DNA of 64,000 nt from Mesorhizobium sp. (GTDB lineage: Bacteria > Pseudomonadota > Alphaproteobacteria > Rhizobiales > Rhizobiaceae). The stretch lies in assembly GCF_004963255.1 (NCBI RefSeq), contig NZ_SUGA01000031.1, positions 1-64,000 of the forward strand, read 5' to 3'. The translations under genes and the position numbers were made by a program. Shown here piece after piece: positions 34,483 to 42,656 of the stretch; within the stretch, counting starts at the first letter, position 1, and every line of letters begins with the position of its first letter. The notes below the pieces were generated by a model. That model saw only the letters and a program-made list of their open reading frames with translations, had not been told where the DNA came from and did no database searches.

Positions 34483-35184
34483 GTGTCGGGAAAGCGTGGC
34501 TTGGTCAGGTCGGGCACGACCGTGGATCAGATGGTGAGGGCGATCGCGGACCGCATCGTCACCGGCTATCTGCGTCCCGGCGAAAAGCTCGACGAGGGCT
34601 CGCTCGCCGCCCGCTTCGACGTTTCGCGCACGCCGGTCCGGGAGGCGCTCGGCCAGTTGAGCGCCATCGGACTTGTCGAGAGGCGGCCCAACCGGGGCGC
34701 CATCGTCGCCGTGGTCACGCAGGAGCATCTGGCCTCGATGTTCGAGAGCATGGGCGAGCTGGAGGCGATCTGCGCCCGCTTCTCCGCCGAGCGCATGACC
34801 GGCGCCGAGCGCCGCTCGCTGGAGATGGAGCATCAGGCGTCGGCGCGCATGGTGCAGCTCGGCGCCGAGGAGGATTACGAGTATTTCAACACCGAGTTCC
34901 ACAGCAGGCTTTATCGCGGCGCCCACAACACGCATATCCATGATCTGACGGTGGCGACCCGCAGCCGGCTGGCGCCGTTCCGGCGCGCGCAATTCATGCT
35001 GCCGGGCCGGCTGGCCAAGTCCTGGCAGGAGCATGATGTGATCGTCACCGCGATCATGCGCGGTGACGCGGCGGCCGCGGGTAAGGCGGCCAGGGATCAT
35101 GTCTCGATCGTCAGCGAGGCGAGCGCGGTGTTCGCGACAGTCGATCCGGTGGAGCCGAGGCTCAGCCGATCCGCGCGTCGATGA
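34483..35184 (+). CDS. GntR-family transcriptional regulator (FCD-type), likely regulator of the biuret operon
   Basis: The 233-residue protein has an HTH with EGSLAARFDVSRTPVREALGQLSAIGLVERRPNRGAIV and an FCD domain containing FNTEFHSRLYRGAHN and WQEHDVIVTAIMRGD, with the Asp/His residues that bind metal in this family. The start is GTG 34483, after GGAGGAG; the next upstream in-frame sequence offers no better site. It is divergent from the biuret operon. Its 3' end overlaps the convergent LuxR gene by 23 nt. Confidence 0.92.
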   Translation: MSGKRGLVRSGTTVDQMVRAIADRIVTGYLRPGEKLDEGSLAARFDVSRTPVREALGQLSAIGLVERRPNRGAIVAVVTQEHLASMFESMGELEAICARFSAERMTGAERRSLEMEHQASARMVQLGAEEDYEYFNTEFHSRLYRGAHNTHIHDLTVATRSRLAPFRRAQFMLPGRLAKSWQEHDVIVTAIMRGDAAAAGKAARDHVSIVSEASAVFATVDPVEPRLSRSARR

Positions 35185-35974
35185 TCTCGACGAAGCGCGC
35201 GAAGAGACCCGCCTGCGACTTGATCTTCAGCTTGCGATAGATGTTGCGGCGGTGGACCTTGACGGTCCCCGGCACGATACGCAGCGCCCTGGCAATCGAT
35301 TCCGTGGAATGGCCCTGAAGCACGAGGTCGACCACCTGCTTTTCGCGTGAGGTCAGCGACAGGCTTTTCCAGATATGCGCTCGGTCGAGTTCGTTGGCCG
35401 TCGCGACGGTTTCTCCGGAGGGTTGGGCCGCAGCCTCTTCGGCGGGCAAAGCGGGCCAGCGCTGCCTGCAGAAGCTGATCACCGCTGGCGCCATGTCGCG
35501 CAGCAGCCTGGCATCCGCCGTTCCGAACGGCCCGGTGGCGCGCAGCCGCATCAGCGACAGCACCAGCGCGTCCTTCCCGGCCAAAGGCACGAAGAAGCCG
35601 ACCTCTTCAGCAAGTTTGGTCTGGCTGTAATAGGAACGGTAGTACTCGCTGGCATAGAAACGGTCGGGCGCGAGCTCGCGCATGCGCCAGAACCCCTCCT
35701 TGCGCTCGACCGCGGCGTGGTGGAACGGGTCGAGCAGGTAGGGCCCTTCCTGATAGAGCGCGACGAAGATGTGGCTCTCCGCCGGAGAGAAGGTCTCGAA
35801 CAGGAGCGGCGGCCGCATAGCGCCGCGATAGCCAAAGATCACGCAATGGTCGAATCGGACATGGCCGCTGAGCCAGCCGACGACCGCCTTGCCGAAATGA
35901 TCGCCGCCGGTCTCGCGCGACGCGGCGATCACGGCGGCCAAGGCGTTGTAGTCGTTACTGCGGGAGGCGGCCAA
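35162..35974 (-). CDS. LuxR-family transcriptional regulator
   Basis: The C-terminal ~60 residues form a LuxR/GerE HTH (LTSREKQVVDLVLQGHSTESIARALRIVPGTVKVHRRNIYRKL). The N-terminal ~180 residues have no receiver aspartate pattern and resemble an autoinducer-like or GAF-like sensor (DHCVIFGYRG, LDPFHHAAVER). I favour a TTG start near 35974 with GAGGGG just upstream, giving 270 residues. An ATG at 36040 adds 22 codons but would place a strong promoter-like dyad inside the gene. It is divergent from the polyamine-type ABC operon, its probable target. Confidence 0.85.
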   Translation of the reverse strand: MAASRSNDYNALAAVIAASRETGGDHFGKAVVGWLSGHVRFDHCVIFGYRGAMRPPLLFETFSPAESHIFVALYQEGPYLLDPFHHAAVERKEGFWRMRELAPDRFYASEYYRSYYSQTKLAEEVGFFVPLAGKDALVLSLMRLRATGPFGTADARLLRDMAPAVISFCRQRWPALPAEEAAAQPSGETVATANELDRAHIWKSLSLTSREKQVVDLVLQGHSTESIARALRIVPGTVKVHRRNIYRKLKIKSQAGLFARFVEIIDARIG

Positions 35975-36006
35975 TCCATACCCCTCTAAACGATAAAATC
36001 GGCTAA

Positions 36007-36028
36007 ATATACCACCTGCGAGGTATAT
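36007..36028. promoter_or_regulatory. Inverted repeat in the LuxR / ABC-transporter divergent promoter
   Basis: Arms ATATACC / GGTATAT are perfect 7-mers around an 8-nt spacer (ACCTGCGA), with an internal ACCT/AGGT pair. The location between divergent genes suggests an operator for the LuxR protein or another regulator. Confidence 0.5.
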
Positions 36029-36092
36029 ACTAGGCACCATTGGCTCTGCTAGCGTCGCGACATTGCCTCATGCTGTCGCTGGAGCCCGTGGC

Positions 36093-37229
36093 TTGACTGC
36101 AGTGCCCGATATCGAATTTCGCGCGGTCACCAAGCGCTATGGCGCGGTTACCGCCGTGAGCGGCATCGACCTTGCCATCCCGCCTTCCGCCTTCGTCGCG
36201 CTGCTCGGCCCTTCCGGCTGCGGCAAGACGACTTGCCTGCGCATGATCGGCGGCTTCGAGCAGCCGAGCGAAGGTCAGGTGCTGATCCGGGGCCGCGACA
36301 TGGCGGGAACGCCGCCCTACCGGCGCCCGGTCAACATGGTGTTCCAGCAATATGCGCTGTTCCCGCATCTCGATGTCGAGGACAACATCTCCTACGGGCT
36401 GCGCCAGGCAAGGCCGCGCCTGTCGTCGCGCGAGATCAGCCAGAGGGCGGGCGAGGCGCTTTCGATGGTGCAGCTCGCCGGCTACGGGCGCCGCAAGATC
36501 CACGAGCTGTCCGGCGGCCAGCAGCAGCGCGTCGCGCTCGCTAGGGCACTGGTCAACAAACCAGCGGTGCTGTTGCTCGACGAGCCGCTGGCGGCGCTCG
36601 ACAAGAAGCTGCGCACTGACATGCAGATCGAGCTGCAGAACCTGCAGCGCGAGATCGGCATCACCTTCGTGCTGGTCACCCACGACCAGGAAGAAGCGCT
36701 GTCGATGAGCGATTTCGTCTGCGTCATGAATGGCGGCCGCATTGTCCAGCTCGGGCAGCCGAGCGAGATCTATGACGAGCCGGCCGACCTGTTCGTCGCC
36801 GATTTCGTCGGCAAGACCAATCTCATCAGCGGCAAGGTGGCCGGGCTCTCCGGCGATCTCGTCGATGTCGCGCTTGCCGACGGCACGGTGATTGCGGCGC
36901 GCAAGCGGGTGCCGCTCAGCCGCGGCGAAGCCGTATCCGTCAGCCTGCGGCCGGAGTCGCTCAGCCTCTCAGCGCCTGGAGGCGGCAGCCTGCAAGGCAT
37001 CGTGCGCAACAGGATTTTCCTGGGATCGACGGCGGAATACGCGATCGAGGTCCAGGGCATCGGTTCACTGCTCGCCAAGGCCGACCACGTGATGGGCCAG
37101 GGCAATCTGTTCAAGCCGGGCGAACCCGTCGCCATCGGCTTCGCCGCCGGAGCGCCGCTGGCGTTTCCGCACGCCAACAATAACGGGACCAACCAGAGGG
37201 AAGACCAAAATGCCGAAATCCTATCGTGA
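36093..37229 (+). CDS. Spermidine/putrescine-type ABC transporter, ATP-binding protein (PotA family)
   Basis: The 378-residue protein has Walker A GPSGCGKTT, Q loop VFQQYALFPHLDV, signature LSGGQQQRVALARAL, Walker B VLLLDEPLAALDKKL and a switch histidine in VTHDQEEAL. A C-terminal TOBE domain starts near residue 280 (SLRPESLSLS). No ATG fits: I use TTG 36093, 8 nt after GGAG; GTG 36102 and TTG 36063 are alternatives. It overlaps the binding-protein gene by 20 nt. Confidence 0.9.
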   Translation: MTAVPDIEFRAVTKRYGAVTAVSGIDLAIPPSAFVALLGPSGCGKTTCLRMIGGFEQPSEGQVLIRGRDMAGTPPYRRPVNMVFQQYALFPHLDVEDNISYGLRQARPRLSSREISQRAGEALSMVQLAGYGRRKIHELSGGQQQRVALARALVNKPAVLLLDEPLAALDKKLRTDMQIELQNLQREIGITFVLVTHDQEEALSMSDFVCVMNGGRIVQLGQPSEIYDEPADLFVADFVGKTNLISGKVAGLSGDLVDVALADGTVIAARKRVPLSRGEAVSVSLRPESLSLSAPGGGSLQGIVRNRIFLGSTAEYAIEVQGIGSLLAKADHVMGQGNLFKPGEPVAIGFAAGAPLAFPHANNNGTNQREDQNAEILS

Positions 37230-38373
37230 CGGACTGCCGATAAGCCCCGATAAATTCGTCGATCAGTTGATGCGCCTGAAGCGCGGCTCGATCAGCCGGC
37301 GCGACTTCCTCGGCCTCACCGGCCTCGGCGTCGCCACCGCGGTGATGGCGCGCGAGCTCGGCATCATGCCGACGCCGGCCTTCGCCGCCGAAAATCTCGG
37401 CGACCGCATGTCGATCGCCACCTGGCCGAACTACCACGACCCGCAGACCTTCGAGAATTTCAAGGCCGAGACCGGCGTTGCCGTCGAGGTCAATGTCTTC
37501 GGCTCGAATGAGGAGATGCTGGCCAAGCTGCAGGCCGGCGGCTCGGGCTGGAGCCTGTTCGTGCCGACCAACTACACCATCTCGACCTATAAGAAGCTCG
37601 GCATCATCGAGGCGCTCGACATGGCCAAGCTCGGCAATTTCGACGGCTCGCAGGAGGATGCCCGCTTCACCGCCGAAGGCACGATCGACGGAACCATCTA
37701 CGCCGTGCCGAAGAACTGGGGCACCACCGGCATTGCGATCAACACCAAGAAGCTCACCAAGCCGATGACGAGCTGGAAGGAGTTCTGGGACACGGCCATG
37801 GCCGAGGGCGATGGCCGCACCATGGTGCATGACTATCAGCTGACCACCATCGGCAATGCGCTGAAATATTACGGCTACTCGTTCAATTCGTTGAAGCAGG
37901 ACGAACTCGCCAAGGCCGAGGAGTTGCTGCTCAAGGTGAAGCCGCATCTGTTCGCGGTGTCGAGCGACTATCAGCCGGGAATGCGCGCCGGCGATGCCTG
38001 GATGACAATGTGCTGGACCAATGACGGGGCGCAGCTCCATCGCGACATCCCCGAGATCGCCTATGTGCTCGGCAAGGAGGGCGGCGAGATCTGGACCGAC
38101 TTCTACGCCATTCCGAAGGACGCGCCGAACAAGCCGGCCGGCTATGCGCTGCTCAACTATCTGATGAACCCGAAGGTCGCGGTGAAGGAGCATCTGGCCA
38201 ATGGCGCGCCCTCCACCGATGCGCGGGTCAATGCGCTGCTGCCCAAGGAAGTGCTCGACAACCCGATCCTCTATCCGGCGGCCGATCTGCTGAAACCGCT
38301 CGAATTCGGTGCTGCCGCGACGCTGACCGATCCGGGCCGCGCCGAGCTGATGGCGCGCTTCAAGTCGGCTTGA
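37210..38373 (+). CDS. Spermidine/putrescine-type ABC transporter substrate-binding protein (PotD family)
   Basis: The 387-residue protein has a twin-arginine signal with RR at 30-31 (ISRRDFLGLTG) and a signal end near PTPAFAAEN. The mature part has MSIATWPNYHDPQTFENFKAETGV, NVFGSNEEMLAKLQAGG, VPTNYTISTYKKLGIIEALD and AVPKNWGTTGIAIN, the PotD/PotF fold. It should bind a polyamine or related amine in the periplasm. AGAGGGAAG precedes the ATG. Confidence 0.92.
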   Translation: MPKSYRDGLPISPDKFVDQLMRLKRGSISRRDFLGLTGLGVATAVMARELGIMPTPAFAAENLGDRMSIATWPNYHDPQTFENFKAETGVAVEVNVFGSNEEMLAKLQAGGSGWSLFVPTNYTISTYKKLGIIEALDMAKLGNFDGSQEDARFTAEGTIDGTIYAVPKNWGTTGIAINTKKLTKPMTSWKEFWDTAMAEGDGRTMVHDYQLTTIGNALKYYGYSFNSLKQDELAKAEELLLKVKPHLFAVSSDYQPGMRAGDAWMTMCWTNDGAQLHRDIPEIAYVLGKEGGEIWTDFYAIPKDAPNKPAGYALLNYLMNPKVAVKEHLANGAPSTDARVNALLPKEVLDNPILYPAADLLKPLEFGAAATLTDPGRAELMARFKSA

Positions 38374-38409
38374 GCGAGACCAACCACAAACCCGAACCAG
38401 ACAATGCGA

Positions 38410-38431
38410 CCGGCGGACGAAAGTCCGCCGG
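38410..38431 (+). terminator. Intercistronic GAAA-tetraloop hairpin after the PotD-type gene
   Basis: A perfect 9-bp stem CCGGCGGAC / GTCCGCCGG (38410-38418, 38423-38431) is capped by GAAA and followed by TTCTC. It lies 36 nt after the binding-protein stop. It could be an attenuator or an mRNA 3'-protecting structure. Confidence 0.6.
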
Positions 38432-38450
38432 TTCTCAACCGGCTTTCCCA

Positions 38451-39314
38451 ATGCGCGGCAGTCTCTTTCGCAAAAACCTCGTGACGACGCTGCTGCTCGC
38501 TCCGGCGGCGCTGTGGCTGGTCGTGTTCCTGGTGCTGCCCTTCATCGCCATCGCCATCTTCAGCGTCGGCGAGCGGGCGCCGGAAGGCGGCTATCAGGCG
38601 GCGCTGACCTTCGCGCAATACGCCAATTTGCCGGCCCGTGCGACCGCCTTCTGGAACACGATGGTGCTGGCGCCCATCGGCGCGCTGGCCTGCCTGCTCG
38701 TCGCTTATCCGGTCGCCTACTATCTGGCGCTGCGGGCGCCGGATCGCTGGCGGCTGATCCTGCTCGCCCTGATCGTCATCCCATTCTGGACCAGCCTTTT
38801 GATGCGCACCTATGCCTGGATGTACGTCCTTGGCGGTCGCGGCATTCCGGCCCTGCTCGCCTATGTCGGCATCGAGGATCTGAGGCTGATCAACACGCCG
38901 GGCGCGGTGCTGCTCGGCATCGTCTACGGCTACCTGCCGCTGATGATCCTGCCGATCTATGTCAGCCTGGAGCGGCTCGACCGGCGCCTGCTGGAAGCCT
39001 CCGCCGATCTCGGCGCGACGCCGCTGTCGACCTTCCTCGGCGTGACACTGCGGCTGTCGCTGCCCGGCGTGATGACCGGCTTCTCGCTGGTGATGATCCT
39101 GTTGCTCGGCGAATATCTGATCCCGACGCTGCTCGGCGGCGGCAAGGTGTTCTTCATCGGCAACGCGCTGGTCGACCTGTTCCTGCAATCGCGCAACTGG
39201 CCGTTCGGCTCGGCCATCGCCATCACGCTGGTGCTGGTCTCGGTGGTGGTGCTGATTGTCGCCAACCGCATCTCGACCCGCCTTTCGGGGGCACGCCGGG
39301 TGGACCTGATCTGA
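38451..39314 (+). CDS. Spermidine/putrescine-type ABC transporter permease (PotB family)
   Basis: From ATG 38451 the protein has 287 residues with about six membrane helices, opening RKNLVTTLLLAPAALWLVVFLVLPF, and the EAA-type coupling loop LEASADLGATPLSTFLGVTL. A TTG at 38370 overlapping the upstream stop would add 27 polar residues and place the strong hairpin at 38410 inside the gene. The shorter form matches usual PotB length (about 275-285), so I prefer it; neither start has a clear ribosome binding site. It overlaps the next gene by TGATG. Confidence 0.9.
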   Translation: MRGSLFRKNLVTTLLLAPAALWLVVFLVLPFIAIAIFSVGERAPEGGYQAALTFAQYANLPARATAFWNTMVLAPIGALACLLVAYPVAYYLALRAPDRWRLILLALIVIPFWTSLLMRTYAWMYVLGGRGIPALLAYVGIEDLRLINTPGAVLLGIVYGYLPLMILPIYVSLERLDRRLLEASADLGATPLSTFLGVTLRLSLPGVMTGFSLVMILLLGEYLIPTLLGGGKVFFIGNALVDLFLQSRNWPFGSAIAITLVLVSVVVLIVANRISTRLSGARRVDLI

Positions 39315-40126
39315 TGCGCGCCTTCGTCGTTGCCGTCTTTGCCTTCCTCTATTTGCCGATCGCGCTGGTCGTGCTGTTCTCGTTCAATGCCGGCCATCAT
39401 GCCAGCGAGTTCACCGGTTTCTCGGTGCAATGGTACGGCAAGGCGCTGTCCAATCCCTTCCTGGTCGAGGCACTGAAGAACAGCCTGTTCATTGCCACCA
39501 CCAGCGCGCTGCTTGCGGCCTTCTGCGGCACCGCCGCGGCGCTCGGGCTGCAGCGCGTCGGCGCGCGCACCCGGGCTCTCTCCGACGCGTTGCTGGGTGC
39601 CGCGATCGTCGTCCCGGGTGTGGTCATCGGCATTTCGACGCTGGTCGCGCTGGTGCAGCTCTTCGCCGTCGTCAATCCGTTCCTGGCCGAGTTGTGGCCG
39701 ACCGACCAGCCGCCGAAGCTTTCGCTCGGCTATGGCTCGATCATCGCCGCGCATGGCCTGTTTTCGATGGCACTGGTGACGATGATCGTCGGCACGCGGC
39801 TCGCGAGCCTCGACCGCAACCTGGTCGAGGCCTCCAGCGATCTCTACGCCACGCCGCTGACGACATTCCGCTCGATCGTGCTGCCGCAGATCATGCCGGC
39901 GGTGATTGCCGGCTTCCTGCTCGCCTTCACCTTCTCCTTCGACGATTTCATCATCGCCTTCTTCGTCGCCGGCGCGCAGACGACGCTGCCGATCTACGTC
40001 TTCGCCTCGATCCGGCGCGGCGTGACGCCGGAGATCAACGCCATCGCAACGATCGTGCTCTGCGCCTCGGTCCTGCTTGTGCTGCTCGCACAATGGCAGC
40101 TCGGGCGCCGAAAGCCATCGCCTTGA
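39314..40126 (+). CDS. Spermidine/putrescine-type ABC transporter permease (PotC family)
   Basis: The 270-residue membrane protein has the PotC opening FLYLPIALVVLFSFNAG, a coupling loop VEASSDLYATPLTTFRSIVLPQI and FTFSFDDFIIAFFVAGAQTTLPIYVFASIRRGVTPEINAIATI. It forms the channel with the PotB-type protein. Confidence 0.94.
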   Translation: MRAFVVAVFAFLYLPIALVVLFSFNAGHHASEFTGFSVQWYGKALSNPFLVEALKNSLFIATTSALLAAFCGTAAALGLQRVGARTRALSDALLGAAIVVPGVVIGISTLVALVQLFAVVNPFLAELWPTDQPPKLSLGYGSIIAAHGLFSMALVTMIVGTRLASLDRNLVEASSDLYATPLTTFRSIVLPQIMPAVIAGFLLAFTFSFDDFIIAFFVAGAQTTLPIYVFASIRRGVTPEINAIATIVLCASVLLVLLAQWQLGRRKPSP

Positions 40127-40137
40127 GAGACCAATCC

Positions 40138-40899
40138 ATGATCCTGAAGGACCGTATCGCCGTGGTGACCGGCGCCGGATCGGGCATCGGGCGCGCCGGC
40201 GCGATGATCATGGCGCGGGAAGGAGCGATCGTGGTCATCGCCGACCGCGATCCGGCTTCCGGCGAAGCCACCGCTTCCGACATCCGCGACGCCGGCGGCC
40301 GCGCCGAGGCTGTCGCCATCGATGTCGGCAATGATGCGGCTATCGAAGAGCTCATCGAGGGGACGCTCGGCAGGCATGGCCGCATCGACATCCTGCACAA
40401 CCATGCCGGCATCCAGGTCGGCGGCACGCTGACCGAAGTCGGCACTGACGGCATGGACGCTTCGTGGCGGATCAATGTGCGGGCGCAGTTCCTGGCGGCC
40501 AAGACCGTGATGCCAACGATGATCGCTCAGGGCGGCGGCGTCATCCTCAACACGGCGTCCAATTCCGGGGTGTTCTACGACCGCGAGATGATCGCCTATG
40601 CCACGTCCAAGCACGCCGTGGTGGCGATGACCAGGCAGATGTCGCTCGACTATGCAAAGCACAATGTGCGCGTCAACGCGCTTTGCCCGGGCTGGGTCGA
40701 CACGCCGTTCAACGCGCCGTTCATTGCCCAGATGGGCGGGCGCGATGCGATCGAAAACTATGTCCGCACCAAGATTCCGATGGGGCGCTGGGCGAGCGCG
40801 GAGGAGATTGCCGAGGCCATCCTGTTCCTTGTCTCAGACCGCTCGTCCTTCATGACCGGACAGGCGCTGGTGGTTGACGGCGGCGAGAGCATCGGCTGA
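40138..40899 (+). CDS. Short-chain dehydrogenase/reductase
   Basis: The 253-residue SDR has TGAGSGIG near 11-18, DILHNHAGIQVGG in place of NNAG, catalytic YATSKHA and FMTGQALVVDGGESIG at the end. It follows the PotC-type gene by 11 nt and should be the last gene of the transporter operon, perhaps acting on the imported compound. The substrate is unknown. Confidence 0.9.
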   Translation: MILKDRIAVVTGAGSGIGRAGAMIMAREGAIVVIADRDPASGEATASDIRDAGGRAEAVAIDVGNDAAIEELIEGTLGRHGRIDILHNHAGIQVGGTLTEVGTDGMDASWRINVRAQFLAAKTVMPTMIAQGGGVILNTASNSGVFYDREMIAYATSKHAVVAMTRQMSLDYAKHNVRVNALCPGWVDTPFNAPFIAQMGGRDAIENYVRTKIPMGRWASAEEIAEAILFLVSDRSSFMTGQALVVDGGESIG

Positions 40900-41283
40900 T
40901 CTGGTCCAGCGAAGCGGACTTGCGCCGGCGGCGATGATCGGTCAAATCATAAGCTCACTTCGATGAGACCCGTCATGCAACGTGCAAAACAGCAACACTG
41001 CGAAAGGCATCAGGTTGTCGCCTGCGGTATTTCTTTTGCGCGTGCGGGATATCACTGATCATGCGCTGCTGCCGCCACGAGAACCTGCAGCGCGCGGAGG
41101 AGACGAAGGTCGGCTCGCATGTCGTTCGCGACGGCTGGACCGAAGGGGTGCAGGACGCGCTGACCCCGGCCTTTCGGCCGGCCATCAGGCGGGCGTCCGT
41201 CCTCGGATAACGCAGCTTAGATAACGCCCTACCGGAACGGACATGCCCGCCGAAGCGATCTCTCCTTCGTACGGACATGACCA
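40900..41283. other. Intergenic region upstream of the PuuA-like gene
   Basis: This 384-nt gap should carry the end of the SDR transcript and the promoter of the GS-like operon. I see a CCGGCC-TTTC-GGCCGG hairpin at about 41166-41181. A possible 49-codon reading frame runs from ATG 41061 to TAA 41210, with no ribosome binding site and no recognisable family, so I do not call it a gene. It may be a decayed fragment. Confidence 0.5.
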
Positions 41284-42654
41284 ATGCCTGACAATCTGAA
41301 CACCTCATTCCCCGGCGCGGACACGCAAAGCTGGCTGAAGGCGCACGCGATCGACGAAGTCGAATGCTTCGTGCCCGACGTCAACGGCGTGTTGCGGGGC
41401 AAGACCTTGCCGGTCGCCAAATTCCTCAAGTCGCTCGACGACCGCGCGCTCTATTTGCCGAGCAGCGCGTTCCTGGTGGCTATCGACGGCCGCTATTCCG
41501 GCTCGATCGACGAGGGCTTTGCCTATTCCGATCCGGACATGCGCATGGTGCCCGACGTTTCGAGCCTCTGCCTTGCGCCAGGCAGCGCCGGCCGAGCCTA
41601 TGTATTTGCCGATACGTTCCACATGGACGACCGGCCGTGGATGGCCTCGCCGCGCCATGTGCTGAAAGCCGTGCTCGGGCTTTATGAGCAGCGCGGCTGG
41701 CGCGCGGTGGTGGCGCCGGAGCTCGAATTCTACCTCACGGCGCCGAATCCCGACCCGGATCGTCCCATCACGGCGCCCGTCGGGCGCAACGGCCGGCCGG
41801 AAAACGTGCAGCATCCCTACGACATGCAGGCGATGGAGGAGTTCGAAGCAGTGACGCGGCGGCTCTACGAATACGCCGCCGTCGTGGGCTTGCCGGTGGA
41901 GACGCTGATCCATGAATCCGGCACGGCGCAGCTCGAGATCAATCTCCTGCATGGCGATCCGCTGACGCTCGCCGACCAGGTGCTTCTGTTCAAGCGCCTG
42001 GCGCGGCAGATCGCCCAGGCAAACGGCATGCATGCCACCTTCATGGCCAAGCCGATCGCCGCGCAGGCCGGCAGCGCCATGCATCTGCACATGTCGATCG
42101 TCGACCGGAAGGGCGAGCCGCTGTTTGCCGGCGAGGACGGCGAGGACAGCGCGATGTTCTCGCATTTCATCGGCGGTCTGCGGAAATACATCCCCGAAAT
42201 CATGCCGCTGTTCGCGCCGCACGCGAATTCGTACCGTCGCATCCGCCCCGGTCACAGCGCTCCGGCCAACATCGAGTGGTCGCATGACAACCGCTCCTGC
42301 GGTCTGCGCGTGCCGCTGGGCGGGCGCGCCGCGCGCCGCATCGAAAACCGGTTGCCAGGAGCGGACGCAAATCCCTATCTCGCCATGGCCGGCTCGCTGA
42401 TCGCCGGCTATCTCGGCATCGAGGAGAAGCTTCCGCGCTCGGAGGAGGCCTTCGGCAATGCCTATAAAAGCAGGAGCACGCTGCCGAAGACGATGGAGGA
42501 AGCGCTCGATCGTTTCGCCGCCTGCGAGCCCGTGCGGGCGCTGCTCGGCGAAGATTTCTTCCAGACCTATCTGCGCGTGAAGAGCGTCGAGCTCGACCTG
42601 TTCCAGAGCGTCGTGACGTCCTGGGAACGCGACCACCTGCTGCTCAAGGTGTGA
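41284..42654 (+). CDS. Glutamine-synthetase-family protein (gamma-glutamylputrescine synthetase-like)
   Basis: The 456-residue protein has VECFVPDVNGVLRGKTLPVAKF near the start, VVAPELEFYL, SGTAQLEINLLHGDPL, FMAKPIAAQAGSAMHLHMSIVD, FAPHANSYRRIRPGHSAPANIEWSHDNRSCGLRVP and GADANPYLAMAGSL, which fit PuuA better than GlnA. It would couple glutamate to an amine using ATP. Directly followed by a PuuB-like oxidase, it suggests a gamma-glutamylated route for a polyamine or other amine imported by the PotABCD-like system upstream. PuuC and PuuD partners are absent. Confidence 0.9.
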   Translation: MPDNLNTSFPGADTQSWLKAHAIDEVECFVPDVNGVLRGKTLPVAKFLKSLDDRALYLPSSAFLVAIDGRYSGSIDEGFAYSDPDMRMVPDVSSLCLAPGSAGRAYVFADTFHMDDRPWMASPRHVLKAVLGLYEQRGWRAVVAPELEFYLTAPNPDPDRPITAPVGRNGRPENVQHPYDMQAMEEFEAVTRRLYEYAAVVGLPVETLIHESGTAQLEINLLHGDPLTLADQVLLFKRLARQIAQANGMHATFMAKPIAAQAGSAMHLHMSIVDRKGEPLFAGEDGEDSAMFSHFIGGLRKYIPEIMPLFAPHANSYRRIRPGHSAPANIEWSHDNRSCGLRVPLGGRAARRIENRLPGADANPYLAMAGSLIAGYLGIEEKLPRSEEAFGNAYKSRSTLPKTMEEALDRFAACEPVRALLGEDFFQTYLRVKSVELDLFQSVVTSWERDHLLLKV

Positions 42655-42656
42655 CC

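Noticed and set aside
37111..38451. A 446-residue minus-strand frame opposite the PotD-type gene
   Set aside because: Antisense shadow of a clearly conserved binding protein.
41061..41210. A 49-codon gene in the gap upstream of the PuuA-like gene
   Set aside because: No ribosome binding site, no recognisable family and a composition typical of non-coding GC-rich sequence; mentioned only in the gap entry.
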